Shown here: piece after piece, positions 26,325-34,928 of the stretch
How the letters are laid out: each line of letters opens with the position of its first letter
How positions within the stretch are numbered: the first letter of the stretch is position 1
Origin: Mycolicibacterium stellerae
Lineage (GTDB): Bacteria > Actinomycetota > Actinomycetes > Mycobacteriales > Mycobacteriaceae
Assembly (NCBI RefSeq): GCF_003719305.1
Contig: NZ_RARC01000012.1
Coordinates: forward strand, 62,001 to 126,000
Direction of reading: 5' to 3'
DNA: 64,000 bases
Notes under the pieces: model-generated
Seen by the model: only the letters and a program-made list of their open reading frames with translations
Told to the model about the DNA's origin: nothing
Databases searched by the model: none
Made by a program: the position numbers and the translations under genes

Positions 26325-27179
26325 ATGTGGTGCCCTAGTGTCTCGCTGTCGGTGTGGGCCAATGCCTGGCTCGCGGGTGCCGCCGCGCCCGATGACGTCC
26401 TCGATGCGTTATCGCAATGGGCGCCAAGACATTCGGTGACCGCCTACGATGCCGTGGCGGCCGGTAGGACCGGCCTGCCCTGGCCGGATGTCAACCACTT
26501 CGGGACCATGTCGCTGCTGCAGACCCTGCGCACCGCGGCAGGTGTTCCGGTCGGCGCACCGGCGATCTCCGTCGTGCTGCCGGTACCCGGCGATGTCCGC
26601 GGACTGCCCGCGGGGACCCAGTTTCAGCGCGACGCGGTCACCGTTGGCGAGGCCATCATGATCAACGGCGGTCCGTCGTCACCGGCGGTCGGCCTGGTCC
26701 CCGACTTCGAGTATGACGACTCGGACGGCTTCGACGAATCCGAAGAGGCCGAGGTGGCCGGTCTGAGCTGGACGGTGTATTCGCTGCCTGAGGCGCCGAT
26801 CGCCGAGCACGTCGACCTCGGCGATGCGGAGTTCGCGCTGCGGTCGGCGGTTCGGTCGGCGGCCGATGCGCTTGGCGCCCTTCGCGCCGAAGCGGGGGGC
26901 CTGGACGTCGCCGATCCACGCAAGCTCGTCGAACAGGTGATGGAGTCCTCAGGTCAGCACCAGGCACCCGACCATGCCCCGTCGCGCGCGCTTCGGGTGC
27001 TCGAGAACGCCGCGCACATCGACGCCATCGTCACGGTCAGTTCGGGTTTGATGCCGATCGGCCTGCAGAGCTCATCGGAGGCTCAGATCGCCAACGAGGC
27101 GCTGCGGCCCTTATCCGCGGTCGTGCGCTCGGCTCGGCTGGCGGCGATCAACGCCATCATTGAGTCGGCCTGGCGCTAG
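26325..27179 (+). CDS. Conserved mycobacterial protein (Rv1486c-like), function unknown
   Basis: 284 residues, predicted soluble, with no signal peptide. The opening MWCPSVSLSVWANAWLAGAAAPDDVLDAL and the central VLPVPGDVRGLPAGTQFQRDAVTVGEAIM are distinctive. An acidic linker (DFEYDDSDGFDESEEAEVAGL) splits it into an N-terminal domain and a helical C-terminal half (SRALRVLENAAHIDAIVTV). I recognise it only as the orthologue-type of Rv1486c, conserved beside the ferrochelatase gene. Its 3' end overlaps hemH by 23 bp in the opposite direction. Confidence 0.75.
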   Translation: MWCPSVSLSVWANAWLAGAAAPDDVLDALSQWAPRHSVTAYDAVAAGRTGLPWPDVNHFGTMSLLQTLRTAAGVPVGAPAISVVLPVPGDVRGLPAGTQFQRDAVTVGEAIMINGGPSSPAVGLVPDFEYDDSDGFDESEEAEVAGLSWTVYSLPEAPIAEHVDLGDAEFALRSAVRSAADALGALRAEAGGLDVADPRKLVEQVMESSGQHQAPDHAPSRALRVLENAAHIDAIVTVSSGLMPIGLQSSSEAQIANEALRPLSAVVRSARLAAINAIIESAWR

Positions 27180-28236
27180 GGTCCCCACACTCCGGCGTGC
27201 ACAGCGCCCCGTTGATCGAAACTCCCCGGAGCGGAGGGGCTTCCACGCCTCGTGGGCCCTCGAAGCGGGATGGTTCGCGGTCGTCGCGCAGCTCGTCGAT
27301 CAGATCGACCGCCAGCCGCGCGAACCGGCGGTCGGCATTGGGGGTGGCGACCCTGGCGAAGGCGACGCCGCGCTCCTTGGCCAGTGCACTCAGTTCGTAG
27401 TCGAGATCCCACACCACCTCGATGTGGTCGGCGACGAAGCCGATCGGACAGACGATGACGGCCTTGGTGCCCGCGTCGGCGAGGGCCGACAGATGATCGG
27501 CCACGTCGGGTTCCAGCCACGGCACCGCGGGAGGCCCGGACCGCGACTGCCACACCTGGTCGTAGTCGGCGTATCCGGCCGCCGTCGCGACCAGCCGCGA
27601 CGCGTAGGCGACCTGGCGGGCGTAAAGATCTGTGCCACAGCGGGACCGGACCGCAAGCGGAATGGAGTGCGCGGTGAACACCAGCCGGGCGTCCTGACGA
27701 AGCTCAGCGGGCAGTGTCAGTGCCGCGTCGGCGATCGCCTCGACGAACATCTGCACGAACAGCGGATGGTCGAAGTACTGGCGAAGTTTGACCAGTTCGG
27801 GCGCGCGGTCACCGGCGGCCGCGCGGCCGCGGGCGATGTCCTCGTTGTACTGTGTGCAGCTGGAGTACCCGCCCCATGCCGACGTGGTGAACACCGCCGC
27901 GCGACGAATACCGTTGTCGCGCATAGCCGCAACCGTGTCCTCGACATATGGCTCCCAGTTACGGTTGCCGAAGTACACCGGCACATCATGGCCGCGATCG
28001 GCTAGTTCGGCCTCCAGCTGGGCGATCAGCGCGCGGTTGATGCCGTTGATCGGTGATACCCCGCCGAAATGCAGGTAGTGCTGGGCAACCACGGCGAGTC
28101 GCTCCCTCGGGATGCCCCTGCCGCGAGTGACGTTCTCCAGGAACGGCATCACATCCTCGGGCGCCTCCGGGCCGCCGAAGGACAGCAACAGGATGCCGTC
28201 GACGGGGCCGGTTGACTCTTCGCCCGATGGGCTCAT
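27157..28236 (-). CDS. hemH: Coproporphyrin ferrochelatase
   Basis: About 359 residues. It inserts Fe(II) into coproporphyrin III in the actinobacterial/firmicute haem route. Family signatures: LLLSFGGPEAPEDVMPFLENVTRGRGIP, the metal-site histidine in VFTAHSIPLA, and FVADHIEVVWDLDYE. Cys residues in SSCTQYNED and in the C-terminal GALCTPECGD fit the [2Fe-2S] cluster reported for mycobacterial ferrochelatase. Start: ATG 28236 (MSPSGEES), 9 bp after inhA ends, so it belongs to the fabG1-inhA-hemH operon. A longer in-frame opening would overlap inhA. Confidence 0.94.
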   Translation of the reverse strand: MSPSGEESTGPVDGILLLSFGGPEAPEDVMPFLENVTRGRGIPRERLAVVAQHYLHFGGVSPINGINRALIAQLEAELADRGHDVPVYFGNRNWEPYVEDTVAAMRDNGIRRAAVFTTSAWGGYSSCTQYNEDIARGRAAAGDRAPELVKLRQYFDHPLFVQMFVEAIADAALTLPAELRQDARLVFTAHSIPLAVRSRCGTDLYARQVAYASRLVATAAGYADYDQVWQSRSGPPAVPWLEPDVADHLSALADAGTKAVIVCPIGFVADHIEVVWDLDYELSALAKERGVAFARVATPNADRRFARLAVDLIDELRDDREPSRFEGPRGVEAPPLRGVSINGALCTPECGDPSARPTQ

Positions 28237-28244
28237 CACACCAT

Positions 28245-29054
28245 CTAGAGAAGCTGGGTGTGGGCGCCACCATCGGCGTAGACGACGGTCCCGGTGGTGG
28301 CGGGCAGCCAGTCGGACAGCAGGGCGCACACGGTCTTGGCAACCGGCGTCGGATCCTTCATGTCCCAGCCGACGGGCGCGCGCTGGTCCCAGCCCTCCTC
28401 GAGCAGGCGAATCTGGTCGCCGGCATCGGCGCCGAGTGCGCCGCCCACGATGGCGCTCATGGCAAGCGTCCGAATCGGGCCAGCCGCAACGAGATTCGAC
28501 CGCACTCCCATGGGTCCGACTTCGCGCGCCACAAACCGGTTCACCGACTCCAGTGCGCTCTTGGCGACCGTCATCCAGTTGTAGGCTGGCATGGCACGGG
28601 TCGGGTCGAAGTCCATACCGACGATCGAGCCGCCACGGTTCAGAACCGGCAGCGTGGCCTTGGCCAGCGACGCGTACGAGAACGCCGAGATATGAATGCC
28701 CTTGGCGACATCCTCGTAGGGCGCGTCGAAGAACGGGTTGATGCCCATTCCGGTCTGCGGCATGAAGCCGATGGAGTGCACGACGCCGTCGAGCTTGTTG
28801 CCATCGCCGATCACCTCGGTGACCCGGCCGGCCAACGAGTCGAGATGCTCCTGATTCTGGACGTCGAGCTCGAGTAACGGCGCCTTCTCCGGCAGCCGGT
28901 CGGCGATGCGCTGGACCAGCTTCATCCGGTCGAAGCCGGTGAGCACCAGCTGGGCACCGGACTCCTGCGCAACCTTCGCGATGTGGAACGCGATCGACGA
29001 GTCGGTGATGATCCCCGTCACCAGAATTCGTTTGCCTTCGAGCAGTCCTGCCAT
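28245..29054 (-). CDS. inhA: NADH-dependent enoyl-[ACP] reductase InhA
   Basis: 269 residues, identical in length to M. tuberculosis InhA, the FAS-II reductase that makes meromycolate chains and is the isoniazid-NAD target. The nucleotide-binding motif is GIITDSSIAFHIAK. Ser94 lies in HSIGFMPQ. Phe149, Tyr158 and Lys165 of the active site lie in GMDFDPTRAMPAYNWMTVAK. Residues 16, 21 and 94 are the wild-type Ile, Ile and Ser at positions linked to isoniazid resistance. It lies 30 bp after fabG1 and is likely cotranscribed from the fabG1 promoter. Confidence 0.98.
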   Translation of the reverse strand: MAGLLEGKRILVTGIITDSSIAFHIAKVAQESGAQLVLTGFDRMKLVQRIADRLPEKAPLLELDVQNQEHLDSLAGRVTEVIGDGNKLDGVVHSIGFMPQTGMGINPFFDAPYEDVAKGIHISAFSYASLAKATLPVLNRGGSIVGMDFDPTRAMPAYNWMTVAKSALESVNRFVAREVGPMGVRSNLVAAGPIRTLAMSAIVGGALGADAGDQIRLLEEGWDQRAPVGWDMKDPTPVAKTVCALLSDWLPATTGTVVYADGGAHTQLL

Positions 29055-29084
29055 GTGAAAAGTCCTTCTCTCTCTATCGAAGAG

Positions 29085-29849
29085 TCAGTGGCCCATGCCC
29101 ATGCCGCCGTCGACAGGGATAACTGCACCGGAAATGTAGCTGGCATCTTCGGACGCCAGAAAGCTGACCACCCCGGCGACCTCGTCGGCGGTGCCAACCC
29201 GCTTGGCCGGGACGAACCCCAATGCCCCCTCTTGGATCCGCTCGTCCAGCGCGCGGGTCATGTCGGTGTCGATATAGCCAGGTGCTACCACGTTCGCCGT
29301 GACACCGGCCTTCGTCAGCTCCCTGGCGATCGAGCGTGCCATACCGATCAGGCCGGCCTTGGAAGCAGCGTAGTTCGCTTGGTTGCCTACCCCCCATGTG
29401 CCGGAGACCGAGCCAACGAAAATCATCCGGCCGAACCGCTTTCGCTGCATGCTGCGCGAGGCGCGCTGGGCCACCCGGAACGCCCCGGTGAGGTTCGCAT
29501 CGATGACCTTCTCGAACTTCTCCACGGTCATCCGCATGAGGAATGCGTCCGCGGCGACACCTGCGTTGGCCACAAGCACCTCGACCGGGCCCTGGTGTTC
29601 CTCGACCTCGGCGAAGGCGCGGTCGACGGCGTCAGTGTCGGTGATATCGCACTCGACACCGAACAGCCCGTCGGGCACCCCGGACCCACGATGGGTGGCG
29701 GCCACCTTGTGACCGTCGGCGGCAAGCCGCTTGGCGATGGCAAGGCCTATGCCCCGGTTTCCACCGGTGACCAGCACCGACCGGGAGACGAAAGGGGGAC
29801 GGCCGCCAACCGTTTGGCCTGCCGTCTCGGCCGCAGCGCTATCGGTCAT
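29085..29849 (-). CDS. fabG1: 3-oxoacyl-[ACP] reductase MabA/FabG1
   Basis: 254 residues, an SDR that catalyses the NADPH-dependent beta-ketoacyl reduction step of FAS-II. Rossmann motif VLVTGGNRGIGLAIAKRL; catalytic Ser in GSVSGTWG and Tyr-Lys in YAASKAG; conserved C-terminus SGAVIPVDGGMGMGH. The N-terminal tail MTDSAAAETAGQTVGG is a little longer than in M. tuberculosis. Start: ATG 29849 in preference to the in-frame TTG 9 bases upstream. TTAAGT 8 bases before it could be the -10 of a near-leaderless operon promoter. Confidence 0.97.
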   Translation of the reverse strand: MTDSAAAETAGQTVGGRPPFVSRSVLVTGGNRGIGLAIAKRLAADGHKVAATHRGSGVPDGLFGVECDITDTDAVDRAFAEVEEHQGPVEVLVANAGVAADAFLMRMTVEKFEKVIDANLTGAFRVAQRASRSMQRKRFGRMIFVGSVSGTWGVGNQANYAASKAGLIGMARSIARELTKAGVTANVVAPGYIDTDMTRALDERIQEGALGFVPAKRVGTADEVAGVVSFLASEDASYISGAVIPVDGGMGMGH

Positions 29850-29926
29850 GCCCGCCAACTTAACGTGTGTCGACCAGTCCTAAGAAATCGCCTTACGGAC
29901 GGTAGAGCGATGCGACGGGGATTGTT

Positions 29927-30934
29927 CTAGTTAGGTAGTCGCCGGTTGATCAACAATGCCGCAACCGCAGCCAATGCCAGCACCAAAGCGCCGAGCCGCA
30001 ACCAACCGGTGCCAGCGTCGCCCTTCTGTGTCTCGTAGCCGATCTGCTCCTGCAGGTTGGTGAAAACCTCCTTGAGTTCCTCGAGGTTCGATGCGGTGTA
30101 GCTCTCCCCCTTGGACAGTTCGGCGATCTTCTTCAACATCGCGTCGTCGACGGGCACCGGCGTCTGCTGGCCGTTCATGTCAACGGTGCCGTAGGGGGTG
30201 CCGAACGACACCGTCGATATCGGCACACCCTGATCCTTGGCGGTGCGGGCCGCCGTGTAGGCGCCCTTCGGATTGTCTGGATTCGACGGCACGGTCTCCT
30301 TGCCGTCGGACATCAGCACGATGTGGGCGGGTGGTGGTGTGTCACCCCCGCCGATCACCGCACCGACGGTGGAGATGGCCTGCAACGCAGTAAAAATGGC
30401 CTCCCCGGTCGCGGTTCGGTCTGCCACCTGCAGCTTGTCGATCGCATTCTTGGATGCGTCACGGTTGGTGGTCGGCGACACCAGCACGGTGGCGGTCCCG
30501 GCGTAGGAGATGAGCCCAAGGTTGATCCCCGGCGTCATCTGATCGATGAACTGCTTGGCCGCTTCCTGGGTGGCAGCCAGCCGGCTTGGCGCCACGTCGG
30601 TGGCCCGCATCGACTGCGATACGTCGATCACCAGCATGACCACGGCGCGGTTACGGGGAATGCGGACGTCGCGGGTGGGGCCTGCCATCGCGATCGTGAG
30701 CATCACCAGCGACAACACCAACAGGATCGTCGCCAGATGCCGCCACCGGGACGGCCGTCTTGGCGAGACGCTTTCCAGCAATTCCGTGTTGGCGAACCGC
30801 AACAACCTCTTACGCCGGGCCGCCTGCATGGCGATGTAGAGCCCCACCAGCCCCGCCACGACAAGCAGGAACAGGAAGAACCAGGCGTGTTCGAAGCCCG
30901 TCAGCGTCATCGGTCCGAGCACTGGTAACGTCAT
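29927..30934 (-). CDS. VWA-domain membrane protein, tandem copy 2 (Rv1481-like)
   Basis: 335 residues. N-terminal membrane segments (AWFFLFLLVVAGLVGLYIAM; LATILLVLSLVMLTIAMAG), an extracytoplasmic von Willebrand A domain with an intact MIDAS (VIDVSQSMRATDV; Thr in the SPTTNRD region; SDGKE), and a C-terminal membrane helix (GWLRLGALVLALAAVAALLI). It belongs to the MoxR-DUF58-VWA module thought to assist metal-dependent folding or assembly of envelope proteins. It begins MTLPVLGPMTLTGFEHAWFF, nearly the same as its upstream paralogue 22 bp away. Confidence 0.9.
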   Translation of the reverse strand: MTLPVLGPMTLTGFEHAWFFLFLLVVAGLVGLYIAMQAARRKRLLRFANTELLESVSPRRPSRWRHLATILLVLSLVMLTIAMAGPTRDVRIPRNRAVVMLVIDVSQSMRATDVAPSRLAATQEAAKQFIDQMTPGINLGLISYAGTATVLVSPTTNRDASKNAIDKLQVADRTATGEAIFTALQAISTVGAVIGGGDTPPPAHIVLMSDGKETVPSNPDNPKGAYTAARTAKDQGVPISTVSFGTPYGTVDMNGQQTPVPVDDAMLKKIAELSKGESYTASNLEELKEVFTNLQEQIGYETQKGDAGTGWLRLGALVLALAAVAALLINRRLPN

Positions 30935-30956
30935 GCGCTGCTTGCCATTTCCGTTC

Positions 30957-31964
30957 CTAGTTGGGTAGTCGGCGGTTGAGCAGCATGGCTGCCAGCGCCG
31001 AAAGGGCCAGGATCAAAGCGCCGAGCCGTAGCCAGCCCGCACTGGCGTCACCCTTGATCGTCTCGTAACCGATCTGCTGCTGAAGGTTCGAGTACACCTC
31101 GCGCAGCTGGTCCAGGCTGGACGCTGTGTACGCTTCGCCGCCGGACAATTCGGCTATCTTGCGCAGCATGTCGTCGTCGACGGGCACCGGCTGGCGCTGA
31201 TCGTTGATCTCCACATAGCCGTACGGCGTGCCGAACGAGATGGTCGAGATCGGCACACCCTGATCCTTGGCGGTGCGGGCGGCGGTGAACGCGCCCTTCG
31301 GGTTGTCCGGATTCGACGGCACGGTCTCCTTGCCGTCGGAGAACAACACGATCCGCGCGGGCGGCGGTTCGTCACCACCGCCGAGCACTGCGCCGACGGT
31401 GGCGATGGCCTGCAGGGCCGTGAAGATGCCCTCGCCGGTTGCCGTGCGGTCGGCCAACTGCAATTTGTCGATCGCGTTCTTGGTCGCTTCGCGGTTGGTG
31501 GTGGGCGACGTCAGTACGGTGGCGGTGCCCGCGAACGCGATCAGACCGAGGTTGATGCCCGGCGTCAGCTCATCGGCGAACTGCTTGGAAGCCTCCTGCG
31601 CGGCCGCCAGGCGATTCGGTGACACGTCGGTGGCGCGCATGGACTGTGACACATCGATCACCAGCATGACCACGGCGCGGTTGCGAGGGATCCGGACGTC
31701 GTTCGTCGGCCCGGCCATCGCGACGGTGAGCAACACCAGGGAGAGCACCAACAGGATCGCGGGCAGGTGTCGCCACCGGGTAGGCCGTTTGGGCGCAACG
31801 CTTTCCAGCAACTCCATGTTGGCGAAGCGCAGCATCCGTCGTTGACGGGCCAACGAAACGATGATGTACAGCGCCACGATCCCGAGAACAGCCAAGAGAA
31901 AAAGGAAGAACCAAGCGTGTTCGAAACCGGAAAACGTCATCGGTCCGAGCAACGGTAATGTCAT
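30957..31964 (-). CDS. VWA-domain membrane protein, tandem copy 1 (Rv1481-like)
   Basis: 335 residues, the same length and architecture as its neighbour: N-terminal membrane helices, VWA domain with MIDAS VIDVSQSMRATDVSPNRL, and C-terminal helix LGALILALSALAAMLLNRRLPN. Highly similar at protein level throughout, diverging mostly in the second membrane helix and in the loops near residues 255-300 (GYVEINDQRQPVP against GTVDMNGQQTPVP). M. tuberculosis has a single gene here. Upstream gene DUF58 ends 23 bp away, so the two copies are in the moxR1 operon. Confidence 0.9.
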   Translation of the reverse strand: MTLPLLGPMTFSGFEHAWFFLFLLAVLGIVALYIIVSLARQRRMLRFANMELLESVAPKRPTRWRHLPAILLVLSLVLLTVAMAGPTNDVRIPRNRAVVMLVIDVSQSMRATDVSPNRLAAAQEASKQFADELTPGINLGLIAFAGTATVLTSPTTNREATKNAIDKLQLADRTATGEGIFTALQAIATVGAVLGGGDEPPPARIVLFSDGKETVPSNPDNPKGAFTAARTAKDQGVPISTISFGTPYGYVEINDQRQPVPVDDDMLRKIAELSGGEAYTASSLDQLREVYSNLQQQIGYETIKGDASAGWLRLGALILALSALAAMLLNRRLPN

Positions 31965-31987
31965 GTGGCAGTTGTCATTTCGTCGGG

Positions 31988-32935
31988 TTATGCGCGGCCG
32001 GCCAGCGCTCCTCGGCGCCGGTTGGCTACGAACCGGACCACGTCGGCTATCCAGTCCCGGTCGGTGCGAAGGGTCAACAGAGGCGCATCACAGCGGCGCA
32101 GAGTCCGCGCCACCTCCTCGCGGTGCGCGGCCGCAGCCCTCTCGAAGTCGGAGCGCAGTTCTTCGTCGATCGTGAATTCGCGCGTCACACCGGATTCGGT
32201 GTCCTGCAGGATGACGTCGCCGACGGGTGGCAGTTCGACGTCGCGAGGGTCGATCACCTCGATGCCGAGGACCTCATGCCGACCCGCGATTGCCCGCAGC
32301 GGCCGCATCCAGTTGATCGGGCCGAGGAAGTCGCTGATTATCACCGCCATGCCCCGGCGCCGCTCCGGCCTGCGCAACGCGTCGATGGCGGCGGAGAGAT
32401 CGCCTCGCACACCGGTGGGCGCCTTCGGCATGGTCGCGATGGTGCGCAGCATCTCCTGCTCGTGCATCCGGCCCGACAGCGCGGGCACCCGCCGAACCGA
32501 GTCGCCGTTGGCGATGATCGCGCCGATCCGGTTGCCGCCGCCGCTGTTCAGAAAGGTGATCGCCGCGGCGGCGGCCACCGCGAGGTCACGCTTCTCGCAT
32601 CCGGTGGTTCCGAAATCGAGGCTGGCCGACATGTCCACCACCAGCCAGGTTTCCAGCTCGCGGTCGGCGATCATCTGGCGCACATGTGGGTGTGTGGTTC
32701 GCGCGGTAACCGACCAATCCATCCGGCGCACGTCGTCGCCGGGCTGGTAGAGCCGAGACTCGCCCGGCTCGGAGCCCGGACCTGGTAGCAGCCCGAGGTG
32801 GTCTCCGTGCAGGACGCCGTCGAGCTTGCGACGCACCGTCAGCTCCAGCTTTCGCAGCGCCGCAGTCAGCGCCGGGTCACGGATCTCCCCACGCTTCAGT
32901 GACGGCAGGTCGACCTGGCGTCGTGAGCTGGTCAC
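31988..32935 (-). CDS. DUF58-domain protein (Rv1480-like)
   Basis: 315 residues, soluble. It contains the DUF58 signature GLLPGPGSEPGESRLYQPGDDVRRMDWSVTART, where GDDVRxIDW is typical, followed by a degenerate VWA-like fold (WLVVDMSASLDFGTTGCEKRDLA). It links the MoxR ATPase to the membrane VWA proteins. Its ATG overlaps the moxR1 stop by 4 bp. In M. tuberculosis Rv1480 sits in the same order and has been linked to envelope stress and host interaction; the molecular role is unproven. Confidence 0.9.
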   Translation of the reverse strand: MTSSRRQVDLPSLKRGEIRDPALTAALRKLELTVRRKLDGVLHGDHLGLLPGPGSEPGESRLYQPGDDVRRMDWSVTARTTHPHVRQMIADRELETWLVVDMSASLDFGTTGCEKRDLAVAAAAAITFLNSGGGNRIGAIIANGDSVRRVPALSGRMHEQEMLRTIATMPKAPTGVRGDLSAAIDALRRPERRRGMAVIISDFLGPINWMRPLRAIAGRHEVLGIEVIDPRDVELPPVGDVILQDTESGVTREFTIDEELRSDFERAAAAHREEVARTLRRCDAPLLTLRTDRDWIADVVRFVANRRRGALAGRA

Positions 32936-34053
32936 CGACCGCTAGCCGCGGCAGCTGCGGCGGGCACGACGGGTGGCACCGAATGCCCCTGTTGCGGAAT
33001 GGCATTCACCTGCGGCAGCGCCACGGTCTGCATGATCCGGTTGATCACGGTTTCCGCGGAGATCTCGTCGGCCAGCGCATCGTAGGTGAGCACAAGGCGG
33101 TGCCGCAGCACATCAGGAATGACCTCGACGACGTCCTGCGGGATCACGTAGTCGCGTCCGCGGACCAATGCCAGTGCGCGGGAGGCGGCGATGATGCCGA
33201 GCGAGGCGCGCGGCGATGCGCCGTAGGCGATCCACGCCTGCGCGTCGGGCATCCCGAACTTCTCCGGCGCGCGGGTCGCGGTGACGATGCGCACGACGTA
33301 GTCGACCAGCGCGTGGTGAACGAACGTATTGGCCGCGACGTCCTGCAACCGCAGCAGGTCACCGGGAGCGAGAACCTGCTTGGGTTCCGGCGGCTTGACA
33401 CCCATCCGGTAGACGATTTCGCGCTCTTCCTCTGGCGTCGGGTAGTCGATGTTCAGCTTGAAAAGGAAGCGGTCACGCTGCGCCTCGGGCAGCGCGTAGA
33501 CGCCCTCCTGTTCGATCGGGTTCTGCGTCGCCATTACCAGGAACGGGGCGGGCAGGGGGAAGGTCTTGCCGCCGATGGAGATCTTGCGCTCGGCCATGAC
33601 CTCCAGCAGCGCGGACTGCACCTTTGCGGGGGCACGGTTGATCTCGTCGGCGAGCAGGAAGTTCACCACGACGGGGCCGAGTTCGATGTCGAACTCCTCC
33701 TTGCCCTGGCGGTAGATCCGGGTGCCGACGATGTCGGTGGGCACAAGGTCCGGGGTGAACTGGATGCGGGCGAAGGTGCCGCCGACGACCTTGGCGAAGG
33801 TCTCGACGGCGAGCGTCTTGGCGACGCCCGGCACGCCCTCGAGCAGCACGTGGCCCTTCGCGAGCAGGCCGACCAGCATGCGCTCGACCAGTAGGTCCTG
33901 ACCCACGATGATGCGCTTGACCTCGAAGATGGCGCGTTCCAGGGTGTGCACCTCGGATTGCAGGCCCCCGGAGTTCGCGGGCGGCGGAGGGCCGCCTTGG
34001 GTGTTCGGGGGATAACCCTGCGCCGGGCCCTGCGGCCCACCTGCTGACGTCAT
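32932..34053 (-). CDS. moxR1: MoxR-family AAA+ ATPase MoxR1
   Basis: 373 residues. A Pro/Gly-rich N-terminal tail (GYPPNTQGGPPPPANSGG) precedes the AAA+ core. Walker A is LLEGVPGVAKT, Walker B is LLADEINRAPAKVQSALLEVMAE, sensor 1 is MATQNPIEQEG, and an arginine-finger region lies in LPEAQRDRFLF. It is a putative chaperone that uses ATP to help mature VWA-partner complexes. Start: ATG 34053, six bases after AGAGG; two other in-frame starts upstream are less well placed. First gene of a unit that runs to the two VWA genes and perhaps into fabG1. Confidence 0.93.
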   Translation of the reverse strand: MTSAGGPQGPAQGYPPNTQGGPPPPANSGGLQSEVHTLERAIFEVKRIIVGQDLLVERMLVGLLAKGHVLLEGVPGVAKTLAVETFAKVVGGTFARIQFTPDLVPTDIVGTRIYRQGKEEFDIELGPVVVNFLLADEINRAPAKVQSALLEVMAERKISIGGKTFPLPAPFLVMATQNPIEQEGVYALPEAQRDRFLFKLNIDYPTPEEEREIVYRMGVKPPEPKQVLAPGDLLRLQDVAANTFVHHALVDYVVRIVTATRAPEKFGMPDAQAWIAYGASPRASLGIIAASRALALVRGRDYVIPQDVVEVIPDVLRHRLVLTYDALADEISAETVINRIMQTVALPQVNAIPQQGHSVPPVVPAAAAAASGR

Positions 34054-34187
34054 CGACATCCTCTTACGTTGTACTGGTAAAGACGCAGGTCGTGCGTCGC
34101 GGGCGGGGTGCCCGCCGTCAACTATTCCAGGCACTACTGAATCCGTCGACGTTGCCCGGGACTGCTCAGGGTCTGCTCAGGCCAAGC

Positions 34188-34928
34188 TCAGGATTCGATC
34201 ATGCGGGCTAGATACGGCTGAAGGCCTGCCGTCCGCAGCGGGCTGACGGTCACTTTGCCTGCGCTGCCGGATGCCTCAAGCATCTTGCCGCCGCCGAGAT
34301 AGATCGCGACGTGCTGGCTGCCACCGGGACCCCAGAACAACAGGTCACCTCGTTTGGCCTGCGACTGCGGCACTTTGCGGCCGGTGTCGTACTGATCCCC
34401 CGAGTACTTGGGAATCAGTACCCCGACGCCGGCGAACGCGAACCGGGTGAAACCCGAGCAGTCGTAGCCGACGATGTTCGCGCCGGAGTCCACGCCCTTG
34501 CTGGGCCCGCTGGGCGTGCCGCCTCCCCATGAATACGGCACGCCCATCTGCGAGGCCCCTCGGCGAATCACGTACTCGATCGCCTCAGGTCCGCGAACCC
34601 GGCCGACACCGCCGACGCTTCCGGCGCTGGCGCCGCCACTGCTTCCGCCGAGACCGATGCTCTGCAGAAACTTCTGGCCAAGGCTCTGGGTGGTCTGCAT
34701 CGCCATCTGGGTGGCCTCGAACGAGGCATTGGCGATCGCGACAGGGTCACCGGGCGCGCCCGCGCTGAGCAATTTGGGCAGCGTCGGGTCCCACTGGCCG
34801 TCATCGGGTGCCGCCGTCGCCTGCACCGCAAACCCAATCAAAAGAGCCAGCGCCGCCAGTGCGGGAACGATGACCTTGGCAACACGTAAAGCGTTGTGGC
34901 GCATGAATTTCAACAGAATCCCTCGCAT
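34188..34928 (-). CDS. ripB: NlpC/P60 peptidoglycan endopeptidase RipB
   Basis: 246 residues, exported: N-terminal hydrophobic signal (VIVPALAALALLIGFAVQATA). The mature protein is short, without the coiled coil of RipA, and has a C-terminal NlpC/P60 domain with catalytic Cys in VGYDCSGFTRFAF and His in GGSQHVAIYLGGG. It cleaves D-Glu-mDAP bonds in stem peptides. The start codon overlaps the ripA stop (TGATG), so expression is coupled. Corresponds to Rv1478. Confidence 0.95.
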   Translation of the reverse strand: MRGILLKFMRHNALRVAKVIVPALAALALLIGFAVQATAAPDDGQWDPTLPKLLSAGAPGDPVAIANASFEATQMAMQTTQSLGQKFLQSIGLGGSSGGASAGSVGGVGRVRGPEAIEYVIRRGASQMGVPYSWGGGTPSGPSKGVDSGANIVGYDCSGFTRFAFAGVGVLIPKYSGDQYDTGRKVPQSQAKRGDLLFWGPGGSQHVAIYLGGGKMLEASGSAGKVTVSPLRTAGLQPYLARMIES

